A stretch of DNA of 64,000 nucleotides from Porphyra umbilicalis. Taxonomy: Eukaryota > Rhodophyta > Bangiophyceae > Bangiales > Bangiaceae. Position 1 is the stretch's first letter. Every line of letters starts with the position of its first letter. The notes beneath the pieces were generated by a model that did no database searches, was not told the origin of the DNA, and saw only the letters and a program-made list of their open reading frames with translations. Shown here piece by piece: positions 1 through 12,270 of this stretch. The position numbers were made by a program, and so were the translations under genes. The stretch spans positions 396,627-460,626 of the forward strand of contig KV918782.1 of the NCBI GenBank assembly GCA_002049455.2, written 5' to 3'.

Positions 1-191
1 ACGTGGCCCCACCCGAGGCGTGGCTGTCAGCAATCGCCATCCTAAACGATCCCCCATACCTGTATCCAGATAAGAATGTAGGGTGCGCACCGTACACTTC
101 TATCGTCCTTTAGAAATGTAGGCTGCCATTACCGGTGCTCCGGCGGCAGGGTTGCATGGGTGGGATCCACCGATCACATGGTTTGATCACT

Positions 192-3100
192 GAAAGCGCG
201 TTCGCGAAAACACCCTGGACTTGCGAAACGACAAAACCGTTTTCACACGACGAAAGATTGACAAGAGCGTCACGTGCATCTTCTGAGGGTGCTCTGACAA
301 GAGGCAACGCTGCTCAGACGCAATGCCACCTACACCTACGCCACTGTCTCGCCACACCAAAACAGCTTCCTTGTCTTTTTTCCATCCCTTTCTCACCAAC
401 ACCACAGGGCGGCCACCACGGGAGCCCCGTACAATCGCCCTTGCGCAGTCCCCGCCACGCGGACCACGCGAGTGGACGGCGGACCAGCGGGGCGACCGCG
501 GGGGGCTTCGACCCCCCCCCCACCCCGTCTCCACGCGCTCCCACGTCCTTTGCGCAAGAAGGAAGCCCCGCATCCCCCTCGTCGCTTCAACGCGCAGAGC
601 GTTCTGGGGCGTCGCGCTCATGCGGACGGGGGGCCGTCAGGCGGAGTCCCGCCCTCGGCACGCAATACGCGTGCGCATAGCGTTTCCCAGGAGTCGGGAG
701 CCAGTGTTGGCTCTCGTCACGCTTGTCGTCGCGACTCGCGTCGTAGGGATGAGGAGGAGGTGTAGCGGGGTTCACTGTTGAGTGACTTGCTCGGCTGACC
801 ACGGCGGGAGAGGGTGTGCCGGAGCGGCGCTGACGACCCTCTGTGGGGTGCATACGATGTGTACGACCTGGACACACCGTAAAAGTACAGGTTGGCGGCC
901 GCACATGGGCCGACGCCGGTACAAATACTTTCGCGCGGCGTGTCAGCGGCCAAGACACAGCCAAAGCACGCGTATGCGCACGTGCGGGCGCAATGCATGA
1001 GAGCTTTCCGGAATGCGATGGTCCCGCCTCCTCCCTGACATCCATGCGCACCCCCAGAACACATGCAGTGCCACACGTGGGTGCTCTATCAACAGCACCA
1101 CCACGCGTACTCGTACGAAGCACCAACCGTGCTGACCGCGGCGTATCGGCCGTATGCAAGGATCAACGGGTGTCCCTCGGCGCTCGAGTCGTCTCCGGGG
1201 GGTCCAACAAGTCCACCGCACCCGCCAGTAGGGGGTAGTAGCACGGCGAACAGCGGCAGCGTGGGGGCGCAGCCAAGGACGGATCAAGGCACCCCCCCCC
1301 CCTCCCAGAGGGCGTGAGGGGCGGTTTTGAGAAAATGCAACTAAAACCACCCCACACATCCATATATCAGTGAGTCATTTTCAGTAGCCCTGTTTACCCC
1401 AATTCCGCTTCTTTCGCGCCCCACGCCGGCCGACATGCAGCGCCTACACGCATTTATGGCGCGCGAACGGGAGCGAACTAGCACGTGTGCGCGCTGCGGT
1501 CGACGCTTTGGATGGTGCGGATGATTGTCCAACCGTTTGCTGTCCCAAAACCTCCGCCACCGTCGACCCAACCCGCGGCCACCGCATTCACCCCCACGCA
1601 ATGGCAAAACGTGAGCGTAAAAATCGTGCAGCCGACCATCCTCACCCTCACGTGCGGCGCTAAGCATTCTTGTTCGTCCGTCGAAGCGGGGGAAGCCGCA
1701 ACACCCGCACTCCCGATGCCTTCTGCCCGCCGCTGCGCTGTTAGACTCCTTCTGTCTTTTCTGGATCGCGATAGTGATCACCGAGATCGTAGACAGCCCC
1801 GGAAAGCGCCAGTTTAGGGCCGTATGATATGAAATTTGATCATGCCACGTGAGATTGTTTTCTACAAGGAGCTGAATCTGCAGCTGCCAGTGGCACGCCA
1901 GGAATTTTTGGGGAGAAGCAGCGGGTCCTCCCAAATTGGTGAGAAAAAGGGGGGCGGTAGCCCCTCCCCTCATTTCTGACGCATGAATGTCCGACGACAT
2001 ACCCCATTCAGCCGAGCCATCGGCTGTACTGGGCACAATGGCTAATATCGCCTGTGTGCACCCTCACGTGAATGATGACTTGCAAAGATTGAGCACTTCT
2101 TCGGATGGTTGCGTGAGAGGCGGGAGCGGGGGTGGGTTCGCCTCCCCATCGGGACGGCCTGCGTGCGTGCGTCTGCGTCTGGGGCGCACTGGCGCTTGCG
2201 ACGTGGGCGGCCGCATCGGCCGGAGGCGTCGTTAGGCCGCGCCTGGCAAGTGCAGCCGCGGCGGGGGCTGTGAGTGGCTTGTCGTTCATGGCAGCATGAT
2301 GCTGCACTCCTATATGCACGCCAACAGCTCTTTCATGGCCGTCGGCGGATGGCAGGTCCGCGGCGGTCTTTCGCAGTTGAAGGTGCTACCGAGGCGCGGG
2401 CGGGAAGCGGCGCACCGCTGACGGTAGGGGGGGGAAAGAGCGGCGCGGCGGGGAAGCGTGGCGTGGCGGGGTGCGGGGTAGGGAGACTTGAGAAGGGGTG
2501 GGGGGGGGGGGTTCCCGCGCGTGGCAGTTGTCATCAGTGCACTTTTCTCATTGCGGCCCGATGGTCGAAACGGCCGCGCCCCCCTCGCGGGCGCGCAGGC
2601 GGGTGAGCGAGCCGCTGTGCCATGTTCTGTCGCTGACAAGCAACGGCGGGCGGTGGGGAGCCCCCGCGTCGCCTTCCTAGCCGCCCGCCGTTATTTTCTG
2701 TTGCCATCCGCGCGGCCTCTGCCTCGAGGGGAGCGGAAGAGTGTGGCAGGCGGGGACGATGGCCTGATGTGATGGGCGGGTGGCGACGCCGCTGCCCGGC
2801 GTGGCTGGCGGCGCGACCGCAGCCGACGTCTTCGGCAGAGCGAAAGGAGTTGGGGTTGCAGCGAGCCAACAGGGCCGGAATGCGCTGTGTTTGTAAGGCA
2901 AAGGGGCGCTCCTGGACGGGATCGTTCGAATCATTGCTTTTGTATGATAACACAAAAAAACATATGATGTTTTTTGTTTACATTCCTTCGGACCAACGTT
3001 TTGAGGTGGCACGCGCCAAAGCTGTTCGCTGCGCTTGCGCCTACTTTAATTCAGACTGTTAGCGAAGCTTCTAGTAGGGATCAATTCGTGTTCTCAACGC

Positions 3101-4521
3101 TCAGGAAGCCACGTTGCATGGAATGGATGGCCCTAGTCGGTTTGATGGTCACCCTCTAGGCCATTTCATTGGATTCTCCCATCTGCACGCCCAATCAAAA
3201 TCATCCACGTTTCAGCATTCTTGGCTCACAATCGCTCTGGTCCCAGATGGATTCCACATGCAAGCGATTACAGATTCCGTCAAAAGCGTTTACAGTTTCC
3301 TTCGGGAAACCCCCACTGTACAGTATATACTCCACAACAGGGTCCAGAAATGGTCAGCAACGCGCCTCTTTGCGGCAGTGACAGCACTGCCTCTCCGCTC
3401 TCTTCCGTCGTCTCGCCATATCGCCATCTCACCCCTCCGTCGGGCCTTTCACACCACCACTCCATCGTCGTCACCGCACCGCCATGCTCTCTGCTCGACG
3501 CGCGCGCCGCATTCACTCCTTCTTTGGGCTTGCGCTCCGCATCCGCCCCTTTTCTTTCCCCCGCTCCTCCCCCTTTCTTTTCGCCCGCGCGCTGCATCTG
3601 CCCCTTTCTTTGCCCCCCCCCCTTCCCTCATCCGCACGCCAGGTGCGGTAGGACGACACTACCGCGCGGTGGGTGGAAGCGGCGGCCACTGCCGCTGACG
3701 CTGTTGCCGCCGCGCCTGCCGCCGACTTATGGTTGAGCAGTGGACGACCGTGCGCACGACGCGCGCCTGGACACGGCAGCGAGTGGCGCCCGCCGCCGCG
3801 GCGCCTGCGGCCGCGGCGGTCGCGGCCGCGGCGACGGCGGCGGCGTGGCGCCCCTGCTATTTTCTCGCTCCACCTCGCCGCCGGCCCCCCCGTGCCATCG
3901 ACGGCTTCTTCCCCCCCCTTCCCCATCTGTGTCCCCACATACCCCCCCTCCCCATTCACCGCGTCGCGGCCGCGCACGTGCGCATCGCGCAGCTCGGCCT
4001 CGAGTCTCGCTGCGGCAAGCGACGACCGCCCAGCCAACGTCGGCCGGTGGTTGCCCGGGTGGTGGTGGCCGTGCCTCGGTGGCAGCCGCCGCCCGGCACG
4101 GCGGTGGTGACAGCTGCTTACCCTCCGGTGGGTGCGACAAGAGGCCGTCGCGGCCATCACCTACCCCCCCTCGGACGAAGACAAAGCGCTGGTAGCCGAG
4201 GAGCGTGCGGTCGGCCGCTACCCACCTCTCGGCGGGTACCCTTCCGACGGCAGCGGCTGCCGCTCGTGCGGGCCGCCGTAGACGCCGCGGCGGAGGTGGG
4301 CGGAGCGCCCTCTGCGCCAGCAAGCGGTGGTCACGTCGGCGACCGCCATCACCGCCGCCATGGCCGCCTTCCTCGTCTAATGTTTTCTGATCTCCCGCTC
4401 GTACGTGCGCTCCCATGGGCGCCGGTCGTGAACCGGTGCTCGCATTCCCAACACATCTTTCGTCGTATGAAAACAGTTGTATTATTTTGCAAGTCCGTGG
4501 TGTTTTCGCGAGCGCGCTTTT
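192..4521. mobile_element. 4.3-kb element bounded by long terminal inverted repeats
   Basis: Positions 192-260 and 4453-4521 are inverted copies of each other, about 80% identical by eye. The outer tips read GAAAGCGCGTTCGCGAAAAC on the left and its near complement on the right. A third copy of the left end lies at 29190-29338 and extends the match inward to about position 340, so this is a repeated family rather than a chance palindrome. The interior has no reading frame I recognise. It includes an AT-rich patch near 2930-3130, C-rich stretches near 3540-3640 and 3900-3960, and an Arg/Ala-coding GC-rich block at about 3640-4440 that resembles 15630-16450. I could not find a clear target-site duplication. 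Long, diverged TIRs with unrelated internal sequence fit a non-autonomous Mutator-like or foldback element, but the superfamily is a guess. Confidence 0.6.
3640..4440. repeat. GC-rich Arg/Ala-coding block, diverged copy of 15630-16450
   Basis: Read on the minus strand, this block contains a segment (GARRAHGRPL, followed by an Ala-rich stretch ending in THRAVV) that matches the minus-strand reading of 15630-16013 (GARRARGRPG, then an Ala-rich stretch ending in THRAQV). The shared order of words over about 35 codons shows common descent. No known domain is visible, and both copies are interrupted by stops in every frame, so this is better called a repeat than a gene. It lies inside the right half of the 192-4521 element. 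Confidence 0.4.
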
Positions 4522-5622
4522 AGAGCAAACCTAGCAATGTCAAAGGACTATCCTTAGAATCTCAATTAGGCTTGCGACGTGGCGCCCCCTCACAGGCCCC
4601 CTATTGTTGGCTCCTAAAGAAGGCGATATGCGCAATAGAGTTACTCCTGAGAGGGTTACTTCTTCATCGATAGTCCTCTTTGTTGGTGGGCAGCTGGTCC
4701 TACGCATGCAAGTACAACCTCCCCCGTGGCGTTTCCCAATCGTCGACGGCCTCCAGCACACGCGTCTACTGCGAGTGGTGACCCCAATGAGCGCCTAACA
4801 TCGTCGCCGCCGCAGCCCCTTGATCGATGTGCGTCGATGCCCACGAACAAGCGCGGCTGTGCGTCTCACCGCGCGGAAAGGCGCGCCTCGCCCCCGCCCC
4901 CCCCGCCGCCTCCCCACCCTCTACCGCCCCCCCCTCCACCTCCCCCTCCCCCTCCTCCGCCCCCCGAGCAGCCGCCACCAACGGCTCCACCGCCACCTGC
5001 ATAGCTGTGAGAGGCCGTGGACGTACCGCCCATCGCACCCCGCCTGGCGTGCCCCCCCCCCCTGCTGCTTGCGGATTGCGGTGGTATACAGTCTTTCTCC
5101 ATTGCTGTCCCCCCCTTTTGGTGATCGTCTCGTCACGGGAGGGCCCAGATCTCTAGCCGAGCGCGTCGCTTGCCGCTCCAGATTGCTAGTTAATCGGGCG
5201 AACAAGCACCTGTCGATCGCATGCGCTTTGAGATCGTCGGAGTTCCTCCAGATACAAATCTCTCCTTGAATGGATTTTCGCACGCTCGAACCATGTAGTG
5301 GCTCTTTCAAGTGTACAGCCCCGGATCGTCTTGGCTCTCTGCGCCGTGAGCGGTCGCGCTTGGCAGGACGACGGCTTGGTGCGCGCGCCCCCACCCCGCG
5401 CTCCTCGATTTAAGCACGACAGCCCCTCTTGTCTTCACACGTGCAGCTCGCGTGCCTCCCTCGCAACGCGTGGATTCAAGTAATGCGGGTCGGATCGCTG
5501 GCTCTTTGCGGTTGTCGTGGGGGCCTGCCACCTCCGTACCGCCGTTCCCCTTCCTCCCTCAACTCCGCCTCCCCACCAACCGCCGCCATCTTTGCCGGCC
5601 GACGAGGGATTCTCCTGTATTG
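4522..5622. other. Gene-poor spacer with a polyproline microsatellite
   Basis: No recognisable gene. Positions 4890-5000 are a C-rich microsatellite. A 92-codon plus-strand frame (4726-5004) reads it as near-continuous proline before ending in a TAG, but its N-terminal half has no recognisable content. I see no promoter, RNA gene or repeat boundary I can support here. Confidence 0.4.
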
Positions 5623-6014
5623 CTGATCCCCGAATTTTGTCCTGGTGGACAGAGACTGACTTGCGGACCGACTCTCTCCATCAATCAGATGCGCCCCGGG
5701 GACTGACTTGGTGCTCCTGATAGCTTACATGTGCCCATACAGCCTGGAAATCAGCATCAGCTCCCCGTTTTTCTGCACTTCTGGCAAGGAGACAGTAGAA
5801 AATCTCAAGATCTCTCGTCGGCAGCTTGCTCCGTGCCAAAAAAATCGGATCAAGCGGCAACCAACAGTGAGTTCTGCTGGATGCAAGGTCCTGGCACCGA
5901 ATGCGGGCTTTCTATTGGCTTTGATGCCCTCTTACTGTCGGTTTAGATCAATAGAGTGCTGTTATTCACAGTCTGTCTCTGTCTCTGTCCCGCAGCACAA
6001 AATTCGGGGATCAG
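5623..6014. mobile_element. 392-bp MITE, copy A
   Basis: This copy starts CTGATCCCCGAATTTTGTCC and ends with the complement, GGACAAAATTCGGGGATCAG-like, so it has terminal inverted repeats of about 20-35 bp. CAGAGACTG-type sequence sits just inside both ends. A second copy of the same length lies at 6547-6938 in the opposite orientation. Most outer ends are preceded by a TATTG-like string, so a TA target duplication (Tc1/mariner/pogo type) is possible, and the true tip may lie a few bases further out. The interior codes for nothing recognisable. A pogo-type transposase fragment lies 1.4 kb away, but I cannot show that it mobilised this element. Confidence 0.75.
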
Positions 6015-6546
6015 CAAAACGTTGTTGTGATTTGGTGTTCCTTTTTTCCCGCACCCATGTGCCCCCCTGTTGGTACGTACACTCCCTGTCCCACACAAGG
6101 GGACCTAAGCACTCCATGTCACGCCATAGCCACCTATGTGGTACCGATGCATCCTCCGCGGGTTGTCAGTGCGAATGTCTGGTGGGGCGGATGGAGGTCA
6201 GTAGGATGCCAGGGTCCACGTGCCCACGAGTGATCACCCGGAGTGATGCACAACAGGGTGACGGGCGGATGCTCGTGGGTGAATGGACTTGGACCCTTTC
6301 TGACCGACATTTGCCCTCTGGCTCTTGGTTCTTTGTTCACTTGCTGTCTGAGGGTCTATGCGTGCGCTTGAATAGGATAACGCGACACGGCAAGCTTCTT
6401 GCTCGGACGACAACGTTGTCAAAGCGGGTCATGGGGCACGCGGGTGTAGCAGACGGACGGATGGAAGGGGGGGGGGGGAGGCGGGTGAGAGACGCCCAAC
6501 TCGAGCAGGGAGAATAGGGTGCCTATGCACAAGTAGGCTGATATTG
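6015..6546. other. Unique spacer between the two inverted MITE copies
   Basis: This 532-bp stretch separates MITE copies A and B. It contains a G run near 6470-6479 and no reading frame or motif that I recognise. It could be the loop of a composite element or simply host sequence between two independent insertions. Confidence 0.4.
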
Positions 6547-6938
6547 CTAGTCCCCGAAATTTGTCCTGGGGGACAGAGACAGAGACTGGCTGTGAATGAC
6601 AGCACTCTATTGGTCTAAACCGATAGTAAGAGGGCATCGAAGCCAATAGAAAGCCCTCATTCGGTGCCAGGACCTTGCATCCAGCAGAACTCACTGTTGT
6701 TGCCGCTTGATCCGATTTTTTTGGCACGGAGCAAGCTGCCAACGCGAGATCTTGAGATTTTCTACTGTCTCCTTGCCAGAAAGGCAGGAAAAAAGAGGAG
6801 CTGATGTTAAATTCCATGCTGTATGGGCACATGTAAGCTATCAGGAGCACCAAGTCAGTCCCCGGGGCGCATCTGATTGGTGGAGAGAGTCGGTCCGCAA
6901 GTCAGTCTCTGTCCACGAGGACAAAATTCGGGGATCAG
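6547..6938. mobile_element. 392-bp MITE, copy B, inverted relative to copy A
   Basis: This is the reverse complement of copy A (5623-6014) with scattered mismatches and one or two small indels. It begins CTAGTCCCCGAAATTTGTCC and ends GGACAAAATTCGGGGATCAG. Both copies are 392 bp, so the pair forms a large inverted repeat around a 532-bp spacer, and a transcript through both could fold into a stem of about 390 bp. No protein is encoded. Confidence 0.75.
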
Positions 6939-7440
6939 TAATACAGAAGTGCAGAAGCGTGTACATGTAGCTGCGCGGCGCATACAGGACACGTGTCTGC
7001 ATAATGTGCGGATGTGCTCGTACGCCCCGATGAGTCTCGTTGGACAAACCGAGAGTGGCGGTGGATACGTGTGCTCGTGGCAGTGGAGCACTAGTGTTGA
7101 CTTCTGCGCGCCGGCAGTCGGTGGTGGTGATCTGGGGGAAACTGTTTCTGGTTTCGGTTGTCAGGGCCAATTACAGCTTCCCTTCTTGTTCAATACCGTT
7201 TTCTGTTCTTGTTTCGTGCGAGCAGACGGGCAGGGAGTGCTCTGAGTCCATCTATCAGGCATCAAGCAAGAGCATTTTCTTGCCTACACACCAGAACCTG
7301 GCGGTCCATCCTGGCCGTGCGGCCGCGGACCAAAACTGTTTCTCGGAGATGACTTACAAAGCCGCGTGCCTCGGTTTTTGGTCCCTTCCGTACAGATCCC
7401 GCCCCACCAGCCATGTTCTATTTCATTTTGTCGTCGACAT
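6939..7440. other. Spacer between MITE and pogo pseudogene
   Basis: About 500 bp without a recognisable gene. It lies beyond the 3' end of the minus-strand transposase remnant and may include that element's terminal sequence, but I could not identify an inverted repeat matching the other side. Confidence 0.35.
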
Positions 7441-9145
7441 TTATTCATCACCTTCATCCCCGGACAAGTCGTCTGACGACATGATGATCATATTCACCGT
7501 GTCAACAATAGCCTCCTCCGCATCCTCTGCGTCCAATTACGACCGCTCAGCTTCACGAGCGTCTCCCTCAGACGTCACCCCAATCATGTCCTGTCCGAGG
7601 GAGGAGCCTCGCATCAGCGCAAGCACCTCATCCACATCATGTTCCACGTTTGCAAAACCGTTGCGGTACACACCATGAGACGTAGCGAAAAAGACAGACA
7701 CAGCTACTGAGAGGATCGTGGACTTCACCCAACAGTGCAAAGCAGATGTTGACGTCACTTTTTCCCACTCCTCCACAATGAGTGTGGCCGCATCCAATAG
7801 GTGGGCACTTCCGCGCCCGGCCAGGCCACAGTCCCGTACCGGGCGCGGTGTCTGGCTCGGGGGCGGCAGAAGGGAACGGAGTAGGCCTTGTTGAGCGGCC
7901 GCGTCGGCCGCGTCGTCGGGCGCCTCGAGCGCCGCCGACCGCGGCGCACCATGCACCCGTAGAACATCAACCGACGGGGCCCGCCACAGGCGCTCATTCT
8001 GTGGGCAGAAGCCCCGCAGAGACCTCGAGGGTGGGGGGGACGGCAGAAACGACATGGCCACAGGTGGGGTGGGAGGTGGGGGAAGAGGTGGAGGGGGCGG
8101 TAGAGGGGGCGGCAGGGGCGGCGGCGGGGGCGGCACCTGAGGCGTGGGCGACGGGGAAGTCAGACGAACGGGCAAGGACCTGACGAGGATGACCAAGAGG
8201 CGGTGCTTGTAGCGCCTCTTCAGCGACTCAATTACGCCAGTGTCCTTTGCCCGGTACACCGCCGTCGTGTTGTCGGGAAGGAAAAATATTCCCACGTCCT
8301 CCGAGCTTAGTGCAACGTCATGAGTGGATGAATTATCCATGAGTAGAGCACACTTGGCGCCCCGGTGACGTTGGCGAATAGCCGATAGGAAGACGTCATT
8401 CCACCTTCTGTCGTACACATGCTTGTCCATCCACGCCTTTTTCTGGTCGAAATACGGCAAAGGGCATTCGTTGCCTTCTCCACAGAAGTACAGCGGGCGG
8501 GCGGCCGAGCCAATCATGGCCACTTGCGACTGGTGCATCCCCGTCGCGTTCGCGCATAGCTAGCGTGACTCTGTTCATCCAGCGCATGGCCTTTGAGCCG
8601 CGCGCAATCCGGCCGTCACGGCGAGGTACGTACGATCGGGTGGGTAGGCACTTCTACAACAGCCCTGTCTCATCCATGTTGCAAACACAATCAGGGGGGC
8701 AGCTTACGAACTTCCGCCGTAAATACTCCACGGCCGCCGCCGCCTCGGCCAGGATGGTGCCACCTGCCTGCCCGTGCATGGCAATGTTGCAGATGTCGTA
8801 CCGCTTCAAAATCCCTCAGATGTAGCCATGGCTGGCCGTGGAGCCGGTGACCGACAGCCGCCCGGTGTTCGTGCACGCCACTTCCTGGAGAAGAGCGGTG
8901 GTTATAGGAATTCGACGGTGGCCCAGCGAGTATACAGCTACGTACCACTGGTACAGTGAAGTGTCTAGCTCTGGCCATTTGCCCTGCCAACAGCTAGTCC
9001 GTGCCAACGTGTGTGCATCGCTTGGCAAGGCGCGGTCCTTGGCGACAGACCGCATCATCCTCAGTCCCGGGTCCTTCGTGATGGGGATCGCCAGCTGCCG
9101 CAAGAATACCGTCCAGGAAACATCCGCATCCCTAAGGCGCACCAT
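7441..9145 (-). pseudogene. pogo/Tigger-type DDE transposase, decayed
   Basis: Pieces of one transposase read downstream from ATG 9145. First comes a CENP-B/Tc5-like DNA-binding segment (WPELDTSLYQWYV). Next is the first catalytic Asp in CNMDETGLL, then RGSKAMRWMNRVTLA, then the second Asp in LLMDNSSTHD, then FLPDNTTAVYRAKDTGVIES carrying the third Asp (DDD type). The gene is broken. A stop follows the DNA-binding part near 8816, a TAG replaces the residue after DETGLL, a 1-base frameshift lies near 8545-8555, and a TAA near 7537 precedes an acidic tail ending at 7441. An unusual polyproline insert (about 8060-8150) sits after the third Asp. In living relatives this enzyme excises and reinserts Tc1/mariner-type elements at TA sites. 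This copy cannot be active. Confidence 0.85.
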
Positions 9146-9749
9146 CTTTTATTTAGTGTAGATTGATATCTCGTGTCAGGGCCTGCTTCGCCGCCTCCGA
9201 GCCACCATGGTGGCCGGACGTGGGCCATTGGCCGCGGCCACGTTGTAGCCACGGATCTTTGCAGCCGCCTCTGCAGCTCCCTTAGTCGCCAATAGTCCTT
9301 GACACGTTGCCGCCGCCGCTTGTGCTGCTTTGCGGACAGCATAGGGCCACTCATGCGTCAGTTCTGGCACAGCCGTCTCAAACGCATCCTCAACAGTAGC
9401 AGAAATAGCATCCAAGGGCGTAGGCAAACGTGGCGTGGTGTCGGTCGTGCCACCCGGAGGGCGGCAGGGGGGAAGCGAGTGGTCGGGTGCAGGGGGAGGG
9501 AGGGAGGGAGGCGGGGAGGTAGGTTGGGGGTGTGCGATGGGGTGCCGTGGTACGAATGGCATGGCTCGGTGGGGTAGGTGGGAAGCGGGGAAGTGGGACG
9601 ACCATCGTGACGGGGACGACGGGCGCGGTATCGACGGTCGGTGTGACGACGGCGCGATGGCAGTGGGCTCGACGAAGGCGTTTTTGCCGTTTATAAACGC
9701 TGACGGAAGAATTGATACGAGTTAAGTGGTTGAGAAATTCAAAGGTCAA
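9146..9749 (-). other. Pro/Ala-rich open region upstream of the pogo remnant
   Basis: Two overlapping minus-strand frames (9176-9562 and 9390-9749) are open but low-complexity, with proline-rich then alanine-rich sequence. Together they could hold the lost N-terminal exon or basic helix-turn-helix of the pogo transposase, because they lie immediately upstream in the same orientation. I see no diagnostic motif, so this is a positional guess. Confidence 0.25.
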
Positions 9750-12041
9750 TCTACCAACCTTGGGGGATGCAGCAATGGATTGTCGGTCGACCTACTTTCA
9801 GTGCTATCCCTCTTTGGACAAGAACAGAAGCGATAAGAATGAAGAAAGACTGTACGATCGCCGTACACGTGGATAGTAAGACCGATACCAACAACGTCCG
9901 CATCGAGCCAGTTCCACATAAATTACGAGCGCCACGTATGTCGCCGAGTGCGCCTGTGATTGGGTGTCGAGCCGCGGCGAGCTCTTTACGAAATGGTTCC
10001 ACTAGGTTCTGGGTGACCGAATGTATTTGATGGAAAACGGGGGCTACTGTATAAAGCGGTTTGCGAAATGCGAAGGCGACGTTGGTGGTTTCGACCTTCC
10101 GAACTCACGCAACCAGAGGTCTCGTGTCCCCGTGGTAGGGGCGCTGCGTGTCCTATGGGAGACGTCATCATTTGAGCGGCCGATCTTCCTTCAATCGTTC
10201 TAACTGGATGACACGGATCACGTTTTTACGTCCATTCTAGCGTGAATAATCAGGCGTTCCGGCGAACATCCGTCATGCGACCGACACGTTTCGGGTCACC
10301 ACGTGTCTTCAGAGCTGAAAGCGCGGTTATCTGATCAGACTTCTGTTTCCTTCGGGTCAACTCGTCTCCGAAGGCGACGGTGACACCTACGTTGTGGGGC
10401 CAGCCGTGGCGCGATGGACGAGCCAGAGAGCGTCGCTCGAGCATCAACTAAGGGCAGGGCACGTGCAGTGCAGTTGACGGTCATGGCGACGCCACGCGAA
10501 GTCTGTTTGAGCGCCCGAAAAACAAGTCAAGGATGGCCACTTAAGTGCCGCATGGCCAGCGGCCATTGGCGTCGGGTGCGGTGGCGGTGGCACACCCGCG
10601 GCCGCCGATGTGCGGCGGCCCCGCGCGGCGGGGGCGTGATGGTTAGCGGCAGTGCTGTCGTTTTCGGTGGCGGCCGTCGGCGCCGTTGTCAGTGCAACTG
10701 AGAATCGTCAGTTGGGAGGGGGGGGGTCGGGTGGTGTGGCACTCTGCCTACGGCTGCGGATAGCGATCTACGCCGCCCTTCTGGGCCACGTATGTCGCAT
10801 CGTGCTAGCAACGGCGGCCTGTAGGCAGCACCACTGGAAACACATTCACTATTTCTAAAAGAGTATCACCGGGCTCTGGCGCACTGCTGCCTATGAGTTC
10901 TTCACGAGCTGTGCACGCCGTAGTTCGACGACCATAGCACTCTGCCACTCGGTCCCCTGACCTTTCTGTCCAGTCATTGTGTCGGTGAGGAGCGGGGAGG
11001 GGCTCACCACTGTACGCGCACCACGCTGAAAGTCAAGCAAAAATACATCAGGGGCTGGTTCTCACTCCCTGTTTCTCCCTTCCCCGCACCTCCCAGGCTT
11101 ACCTCATGCCGCTATGCTTGCTCGACTCCTGGCCGCCTGCCCACTTGCCTCACCCTATTCCAGAGGGGCCCTCTTCTCGGGCGCACGCCACCGTCGCCTG
11201 GCTCTGTCCACAGCACTCACCGCGCACCGCGCGCATCGCCCGGCATGCTCACTCCTCGAGGTGTCCCCAGCAGGTGCTCTTTGCCTCTAACTCAGGTGCG
11301 CTAGCCCACGCGGCGGCGGCCTCGCTTCCTGTTGGCCGCCAAGCCGTACCTGGCCCTCGCGCCATCAGGCGCCCCGAGCTGGGCGCCAACAGCGGCACCG
11401 CCGCCGGACGCCATCTTGGAGCCCGTGGCCCGAGTGTAGGTCACCCGCTACATTCCGCCGACTGCAAAGCGACTGCCGTACCGCGCGGCGACCCCCCCAC
11501 CATCCTGCGCGTCAACCGATGCGCTGTCCGGCGCGTCAGTCGCCCCGCTGTCCGGCGCTTCAGCCGCCCCGCCGTCCCGCGTGTTGGCTTGACCGCTGTC
11601 TGGACCGTCTGCCACGCGGCCGTCCCGCCCGTATGGCATTCCGCCGGCCGGTCCATCGGAAATCTCGCCGGCCTCGGAACTGTCCAACCCTGTCGACACT
11701 ACAGAGGCACGGGGAACGCACAGGGGATTGAAGGGCAGACACTGTTGGCAGTGTCCCGAGTAGGCCACTGCAATATGAGGTATGATGACCATGCCCAAAG
11801 AGAAGAGTATCAACTAGAGGGGAAAAACTTTTTCTTCACAGCTGTGCGTCGTTACCGACACCTACGGCCCAAACAGAGCTCACTCTCTGCCTCAGTTTAG
11901 CACTGCATGGTGTGCTTCGGAGAGTGCACGTGCGCCAAGAACCTCCATAAGCTCGTCCCTGACATCACCCACCCCCTCTCTGATGGCTTTCTGGCCAAGC
12001 CGTGGCCCGAGAAAATACATTGTAGAAGGTACGCCCTACAG
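9750..12041. other. Gene-poor stretch
   Basis: No convincing gene. Open frames here (for example 11106-11900 on plus and 11448-11813 on minus) lack any recognisable domain. The minus-strand frame contains loosely repeated Asp/Ala/Gly words near 11500-11640 that come from a degenerate GC-rich tandem repeat. I found no RNA gene or element boundary. Confidence 0.35.
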
Positions 12042-12270
12042 CAGTAGCACGCGAGTGTGGGCACAACGTCGGTTGGCGGGCGGCCATGGGTAGGCGGCGG
12101 TGGGTGGGCGGAGGTGGGCGGCCAGACGCGTCGCGCGGCCGGAGAAAATCAACCGCGAAGATGATGGGCCCCACAACAGTGGCACGCAAGAGTGGGCGCA
12201 ACGTCGGTAGGCGGGCGGCAGTGGGTGGGCGGCGGTGTGCGGCGGTGTGCGGCGGGTCGCGTCGCGCCCC
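12042..12270. repeat. Two-copy imperfect tandem repeat
   Basis: Positions about 12042-12141 and 12178-12270 are direct copies. Each begins with a CAGTRGCACGC-type string, then GTGGGCRCAACGTCGGT, then a run of GGCGGGCGG-type words, and ends in a CGCGTCGCG-like block. About 36 bp separate the copies. There is no coding content I can defend. Confidence 0.6.

Noticed and set aside
2900..2960. tRNA-like B-box word GTTCGAATC.
   Set aside because: No matching A box or cloverleaf could be drawn around it.
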